In this document: in pieces, positions 57,501-64,000 of the stretch | Position numbering within the stretch: the first letter of the stretch is position 1 | Layout of the letters: each line of letters begins with the position of its first letter | Source: Vanilla planifolia | Taxonomy: Eukaryota; Streptophyta; Magnoliopsida; Asparagales; Orchidaceae | Length of the DNA: 64,000 nt | Direction of reading: 5' to 3' | Assembly (NCBI GenBank): GCA_023846275.1 | Contig: JAIUJO010000295.1 | Span: forward strand, 496,001 to 560,000 | Program-made: the position numbers and the translations under genes | The notes under the pieces: generated by a model | Database searches by the model: none | Seen by the model: the letters and a program-made list of their open reading frames with translations, nothing else | What the model was told of the DNA's origin: nothing

Positions 57501-60500
57501 TTCTACTATACTTTGCTCTGCTTTTCTCTACTTTGCTCTGCTCATCTCCACTATACTCTACTATACTCTTCTTTGCTTTACTGTATTGTATCCAATTCTA
57601 GCCAAACCTAGCTCTATAATACTCTATTGTACTTTATTCTACACTAGCCTAACCCTGCCTACTTAGCCTAACCTAGCCTAACCTAGCTCTACTCAACTAT
57701 ACTCTGTTCTGCTCTATTGTAATTTACCCCACTCAAGCTTAACTTAGCCTGGCCTATCCTAACTATGCTCTCTACTCTACTCTACTTTACTCAAGCCTAG
57801 CCTTGCCTAACCTAGCCTAGCCTAGCCAAGGCTAGCTTATCTTAACCTAGCTCTACTCTACTATTCTCTACTCTACAATGCTCAGCTATACTCTGCTCTT
57901 CTCTTCTCTACTCCACACTGCTCTGTTCTACCCTACTATACTCTGCTCCACTTTTCTTTATACTCTAACCTAACCTAACCTAGCTCTACTTTAATCTACT
58001 TGACTCTAGCCTAGCATATCCTAGCTTACCATAAGCTAGCCTAACCTAGCCTAGCCTAACATAGTTCTACTCTTCTCTGCTTTGCTGTACTCTACTCTTC
58101 TCTTCTCTGTAGTGATCTGCTCTTCTCTATTACACTCTGCTCTACTATGGCCTTCTCTGCTCTACTTTAGTCTACTCTACTGGAGCCTAGCCTAGCTTAG
58201 CTTAACTTAGCCTAGCTTAAGCTAGCTCTCTACTCACTCTAGTCTACTCCACTCTACTGAATTCTAACCAAACATAGCCTATCCTAGCCTAGCCTAGGCT
58301 AGCTTAGCCCAACCAAATCTAGTTCTACTCTACTCTACTCTACCTTACTCTACTCTACTCTACTCTACTATGTTATGCTCTACTCTACTCTACTCTAGCC
58401 TAGCCTAACCTACCCTACCCTATCCTAACATAGCCTACCCTAACCTAGCTCTATTCTACTTTGGTCTATTATACTCTAATCTATCTTAGCATAACCTAGC
58501 TTATGCTAACCTTGCTCAACTCTACTGAACTCTACTCTACACTATTCTATTATACTCTACTATAGCCTAGCCTAGCCTAACCTAGCTCTGCTCTACTCTA
58601 CTCTATCCTACTATGTACTGCTCTACTCTGGCCTTCTATATTCTGCTTTGCTCTACTCTATTTTACTCTACTCCACTCTACTCTACTCTACTCTAGACTA
58701 GCCTTACCTAACCGAGCTCTGCTCTACTCTGCTCTACTCTACGCTACTCTATCCTAACTTAGCCTAGTCGAGCTTAACCTTAATCTGCTCTACTCTACTA
58801 TGCACTGCTCTATTTTTCTCTACTCTGCTTTGCTCTCCTCTACACTATTATGCTCTGCTCTACTCTACTCTAATCTTCTCTTCTTTACTCTGCTATGTTC
58901 TACTCTTCTCTACTCAACTCTGCTCTGCTCTACTCTGCTCTGCTCTACTATGCTATGCTCAATTGTGCTCTCCTCTCCTCTCCTCTCCTCTCCTCACCTC
59001 TCCTCTCGTCTTCTCTACAATACAATATTCAACTCTACTCTACTATACTCTACCCATCTCTACTCTACTCTTCTCTATTCTACTCCACTATATTCTACTC
59101 TATTCTAAACCAAGCAACTCTACTCTACTATACACTAGCATAGCCTTACTTAGCTTAATCTGGCTCTGCTATGCTCTATTCCACTCTACTTTACTCTAAC
59201 CTAGCTTAGCCTATCATAGCCTAGCAAAACATAGCTCTACTCTACTCTACTCTACTCTATTGTAGCCTACCTTAGCCTAACCTACACTAGCCTAACCTAG
59301 CTCTACCCTACTCTACTCTTCTCTACTCTACTATGCTCTGCTCTACTCTATACTGCTATGCTCTACTCTATACTGCTCTACTCTGATCTGCTTTGTTCTA
59401 CATTGCTCTACTCTGCTCGTTTATCCTGGTCCTTTATGCTCTGCTTCACTCTACTCTACTCTACTCTACTTTGCTCTACTATGCTCTTCTCTACTCTACT
59501 ATAGTCTATTCTACTCTACTCTGCTCTACTCAACTCTACTCTACTCTACTCTAGCCTAAGCAAGCTTAGCCTAGCTTAGCTTACCATAGCTCTACTCCAC
59601 TCTACTCTACTCTACTCTACTCTATTATAACCTAACCTAGACAACCTTGGCCTAGCCTAGCCATGCCTAACCTAAGCTAGCTCTACCATACTCTACTCAA
59701 CTCTACTCTAGTCTACTCTACCCTACTCTACTCTACTCTACTCTATGCAAAAATAACCTAGCCTAGCCTAACCAAGCTCTACTCTACTTTACTTTACTCT
59801 ACTCTAGCATAGCCTAAAAAATCCTAGCCTAACCTAGCTCTACTCTACTCTACTTTGCTTTACTATGCTATGCTCTACTATGCTCTTCTCTGCTTTGCTC
59901 TACTATGCTCTGCTCTATTCTACTCTGCTCTACTCATCTCTACTTTATACTCTAACTTGGCCTTGTATTGCCTAGCCCAAGCTAGCTCTACTCTACTCTA
60001 CTATACTCTTATCTACAATAGCCTCACCTAGCCAAGCCAACCATATCCTAGCAAAGCCTAGCTTAGCCTAGTTTAACTTAGCTCTACTCAAATCTACTCT
60101 ACTCTGCTCTACTTTATTATACTCTACTCTACCCAACTATACTCTACTTTACTTTTCTCTAATCTCGCCTAGCTTAACCTTGCTCTTCTTTACTCTATTA
60201 TAGCCTAGCCTTGCTTATCATAGCTCAGCCTAACCTAGCTCTACTTTGCTCTGCTATTTTTTGCTCTACTTTGCTGTGCTCTACTTTTCTCTACTATTCT
60301 TGCTCTACTCTACTCTGCTCTACTTTACTCTACTCTACTCGAGCCTAGCTTAGCCATACCTAACCTAGCTTAACTCTATTTACTCTACGCTTTTCTACTC
60401 TACTCTACTCTACTCTACTCTACTCTAGCCTAGCCTAGCCTAACCTAGCATAACCTAACTTTGCTCTACTCTACTCTACTACACTCTACTCTACTATACT

Positions 60501-61004
60501 CTAACATAACATAGCCTAGCCTAGCTTAGCCTAACCTAGCTCTACTCCACTCTACTCTACTATAACCTAGCCTAGCATACCTAGCCTATCCTTACTTAGC
60601 CTATCCTAACTTTGCTCTACTCTTCTCATCTCTACTCTACCATTCTCTGCTTTATTTAGCTCTACTTTACTCTACTCTGCTCTGCTCTACTCTACTCAAC
60701 TCTACTCTACTAAACTCTACTCTATTGTTCTCTAGCCTAACCTCACTCAAGTCTACTCTACTCTACTGTACTCTACTCTACTCTAGTCTCGCCTAGTCTA
60801 GCTTAGCTTAGCCTAGTAGAGCCTAGCCTAACAAAGCCCTACTCTGCTCTGTTTATTCTACTCTATTATACACTACTCTACTCTTCTTAGCTCTACTCTA
60901 TTGTGCTCTACTCTACTCTACTCTACTTTATCCTACCTAACCTACCCTAGCTTAACCTAACATAGCTCTACTATGCTCTACTTTAGCTTTGTCTAACCTG
61001 AAGT
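54490..61004 (+). repeat. Pentanucleotide satellite array, right arm, CTCTA polarity
   Basis: CTCTA and CCTAG blocks in plus polarity, with the same CCTAACCTAGCTCTACTC edges as the left arm. There are no TAGGG runs, GGTTC arrays or AT island. Small irregularities occur at 57430-57455 and 59418-59440. Apparent open frames (for example 58800-59199) are Leu-Tyr-Ser-Thr repeats. No gene. Confidence 0.92.
58969..59010 (+). repeat. CTCCT polypyrimidine tract, right arm
   Basis: About 40 bp of CTCCT pentamers with a CCTCACCTCTC interruption. It is followed within about 25 bp by CTCTACAATAC, a string also found just after the 8814-8895 tract. This suggests the two arms share descent at this point. 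Confidence 0.65.
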
Positions 61005-64000
61005 AATCTAGAGTAGAGTAGAGTAGAGTGAAGTAGAGCAGAGTAGAGCTAGGTTTTACTAGGCTAAGCTAAGCTAGGCTAGGCTAGGATAGGCTTGGCT
61101 AGGCTAGAGTGGAGTAGAGTATAATAGAGTAGACAAGAGTAGAGTATAGTAGAGTAGAGTTGGTTAGGCTAGGCTAGTCTAAGTTAGAGTAGAGTAGAGT
61201 AGAGTAGAGAGAAGTAGAGTAGAATAGAGTATAACATAGTAGAGTAGAGAAGAATAGAGTAGAGTAGTACAAAGTAGAGTAGAGCAAACTGGAGAAGAGT
61301 AGAGTAGAGTAGAGTAGAATAGAGTAGAGCTAAGTTAGGCAAGGCTAAACTAGGCTGGGCTAAGCTGGTCTAGGTTAGGCTAGGCTAGGTTAGAGTAGAG
61401 CAGAGTAAAGTAGAGTAGAGTAAAAATGAGTATAATATAGTAGAGTAAGGCTATGTTAGGCTAGGCTGAGCTAAGCTAGGTTAGGCTATGGTTGGTAGGC
61501 TAAGCTAGGTTGAAGTAGAGTAGAGTAGAGTAGAGTAGATAGAATAGATTAGAGAAAAGTATAGTAGAGTTGGGTTAAGCTAGGCTAAGCTAGAGTACAG
61601 TATAAAAGAGTAGGTAGAGGAAAGTAAAGTAGACTAGAGTAAAGTAGAGTAGTTCAAGACAGAGTAGATCAGAGCAGAGCAGAGCTAGGTTAAGTTAGGC
61701 TATTCTAGGCTAAGCTAACTTAAGCTAGGCTATGCTAGAGTAGAGTTTAGTAGTGCAGTAGAGTAGAGCTAAGTTAGGCTAGGCTAGGTTAGAGTAGATA
61801 AGAGTATAGTAGAGTGACTAGAGTAGAGTAAAGTGGAGCAGAGCAGATTAAACTAAAGTAGATCTATGTTATATTAAGCTAAGCTTGGCTAAGATGGGTT
61901 AGGTTAGGCTTGGCTAGGCTAGAGTATAGTAGAGTAGAGTAAAGTAAAGCTAGGTTAGACTTGTCAAGGCTAGGCTAGTCTAGAGTAGGGTAGAGTAGAG
62001 CAAAATAGTGTAGAGCAGAGCATAGTAGAGTAGAGTAGAAGAGGACAGAGCAGAGCAAAATAGAGCAGAGTAGAGAAGAGTAGAAAAGAGTAGAGCAAAG
62101 TAGAGTAGAGTGGAGTTAGGTGGAGTTAGGCTAAGCTTGGCTAGGTTAATTAGAGTAGGGTAGAACAAAGTAGAGTAGAGTAGAGAAGAGAAGAGTAGAC
62201 CAGAGTAAATTAGGGTAGAGCTATGTTAGGGTAGGCTAATCTAGGTTAGAATAGAGTAGTATAGTTTAGAGTGGAGATAGGTTAGGCTAGGCTAGGATAG
62301 GGTGCAAATAGAGCAGAGTAGAATATAGTAGATTAGAGTAAAGATAAGTTAGGCTATGCTAGGATAGAGTACAATAGAGCATAGTAGAGTAGAGTACAAT
62401 TGAGTTGAGGAGGGTAGACTAGTGCAGAGTAGAGAATTGTAGGGAAGAGTAAAGTAGAGCAGAGCAAAGAAGTGTAGAGTATAGTAGAGCTAGGTTAGGC
62501 TAGGCTAGGCTATGGTAGTGTAGAGGAGGGCAAGGTTGGGCTTGGTGAGGCTAAGAAAGGTTACAGTATAGTAGATTATATTAATGTACAGTAGAGTAGT
62601 ATAAAGTGTTGTATAGTAGAGTAGAGTTGAGTAGAGCTAGGATAGGCTTGGTTAGGTAAGTCTTGGCTAGGCTAGGTTAGGCTAAGCTAGGCTAAGCTAT
62701 GCTAAAGTAGAGTTGAGTAGAGTATAGTAGAGTAAAGAAAGGTTAGGTTAGGTGAGGCTAGGCTAAGCTAGAGTACAATAATGTATAATAGAGTAGAATT
62801 GAGTAGAGCAGAGTAGAGCAAAGCAGAGCTGAAATGAGCAAAGTAGAGCAAAATAGAGTAAAGTAGAGCAAAGCAGAGTAGAGCAAGGTTATGCTAGGAA
62901 AGATAAGCCTAGCTTAGGCCATTCAAGGCTAGTTTAGAGTGTAGTAGAGCTAGGTTAGTTTAAGTATGGCTAGGCTTCGCTAGGCTAGGCTAGCCTAAAG
63001 TATAATAGAGCAGAGAAGAGTCGAGTAGAGTAGGACAAAGTAGAGAAGAGTAGAGCCGAGCAGAGCAGAGTAGAATAGAGTAAGGTATAGCAAAGCAAAG
63101 TAGTGTAAAGTAGAGTAGGGCTTGGATAGGCTGAGTTATGCTAGGGTAGCCAAGTTTAGAGTAGAGTAGAGTGGAGTAAAGTAGAGTAGAGTAGACTAGA
63201 GTGTAGTAAAGTAGAGTAGAGTAGTAGAGCTTGGTTAGGTTAGGCAAGGCAAGGCTAGGCTAGGCCATGCTAGAGTACAGTAGAGTAGAGTAAAATAGAG
63301 TAGAGCTTGGTTAGGTTAGGCTAGGCTAAAGTAGAGTAGTGTAGAGCAGAGCAAAGTAGAAAAGAGTAAAGTACAGTAGAGCAGAGCAAAGCAAAGCAAA
63401 TCAGAGTAGGGTAGAGTAGAATAGAACAGAGTAGAGCACAATTGAGTAGAGCAAGGGTAGGTTAGGGTACGTTAGGCTAAGCAAAGTTATGCTTTGCTAG
63501 GCTTATATAGAGTACAGTAGAGCATAGCAGAGTAGAGTAAAGCTAGGTTAGGCTTTGCTAGTTTAGAGTAGAGTAGAGTAGAGTAGAGCAGAGTTGAGTA
63601 GAGTAGAGTAGAGCTAGGTTAGTCTAGGCTAGGCTAAGCTAGGCAAGAGTAGAGTAGAGTAGAATAGAGTAGCATAGAGATAGGTTAGGTTAGGCTAAGC
63701 TAGAGTATAATAGAATAAGAGTAGAGTATAACAGAGTTGGGTATAGTAGAGTAGAGTAGAGTAGAGCAATGTAGAGTAAAGTAGAGTAGAGCACACATGA
63801 GTAGATCTAAGTTAGGTTAGATTTGATTTGGTTAAGCTAAGCTAAAGCAGATTAGAGTAGAGTTGAGTAAAGCTATGTTAGGCTAGGCTAGGCTAGGGTA
63901 GGCTGGGTTAGGTTAAGCTAAGCTAGAGTAGAGTAGAGTAGAATAGAATAGAGTAGGATAGAGAAGAGTAGTGTAGAATAGAGCAAGATTAGGCTAGGCT
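61005..64000 (-). repeat. Pentanucleotide satellite array, right end, TAGAG polarity
   Basis: Polarity flips at about 61000-61012, and TAGAG and TAGGC blocks then continue to the window edge. Unlike the central minus-polarity domain there are no TAGGG runs and no GGTTC arrays. In composition this is therefore the reverse complement of the arm type. No gene seen. Confidence 0.92.

Noticed and set aside
1..64000. CRISPR array, rRNA, tRNA or bacterial operon
   Set aside because: No direct repeats with unique spacers of constant size, no rRNA or tRNA signature strings, and no dense coding. The repeats are head-to-tail pentamers.

Overview
This window is a block of plant-type nuclear heterochromatin. 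I find no protein-coding gene, tRNA or rRNA that I can support. About 80% of it is degenerate 5-bp tandem repeat. The monomer families are TAGAG (reverse CTCTA), TAGGC/TAAGC (reverse GCCTA), TAGGG and, in short patches, GGTTC/GGTTT. Two long islands with LTR-like ends, plant-style TATA boxes and splice-donor-like sites point to a flowering plant. That assignment is an inference with modest confidence; no species is claimed.

Layout. 1-11231 is a pentamer array in CTCTA (plus) polarity, interrupted by a ~270-bp non-pentamer island at 9557-9829. A ~3.0-kb probable solo LTR (11232-14235) sits exactly where polarity flips. From 14236 to about 54475 the array runs in TAGAG (minus) polarity, with one small flipped patch at 28296-28722 and a second probable solo LTR at 52398-54276. 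It flips back to plus polarity at about 54476-54490 and to minus again at about 61005, continuing to the window end.

The middle domain (14236-52397) is a higher-order repeat (HOR). Units of about 10-12 kb each end in GGTTC/GGTTT arrays followed by an AT-rich island of up to 3.4 kb. Copy A is 14236-26388 (cut on the left by the LTR), B is 26389-37246, C is 37247-47386, and D starts at 47387 and is interrupted on the right by the second LTR. Homologous landmarks recur in order. The copies differ by clear structural events: a ~1.8-kb deletion in B, a ~0.43-kb micro-inversion in B, two large deletions in C's AT island, and a foldback hairpin present in A and B but not C.

The flanking arms (1-11231 and 54490-64000) use TAGAG and TAGGC monomers but lack TAGGG runs, GGTTC arrays and AT islands, so they form a different compartment. 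Long stretches of apparent open reading frame in the arrays (Leu-Tyr-Ser-Thr-Leu repeats) are arithmetic products of a 5-bp period and are not genes. All comparisons were made by eye; boundaries inside the arrays are approximate, usually within 10-30 bp.
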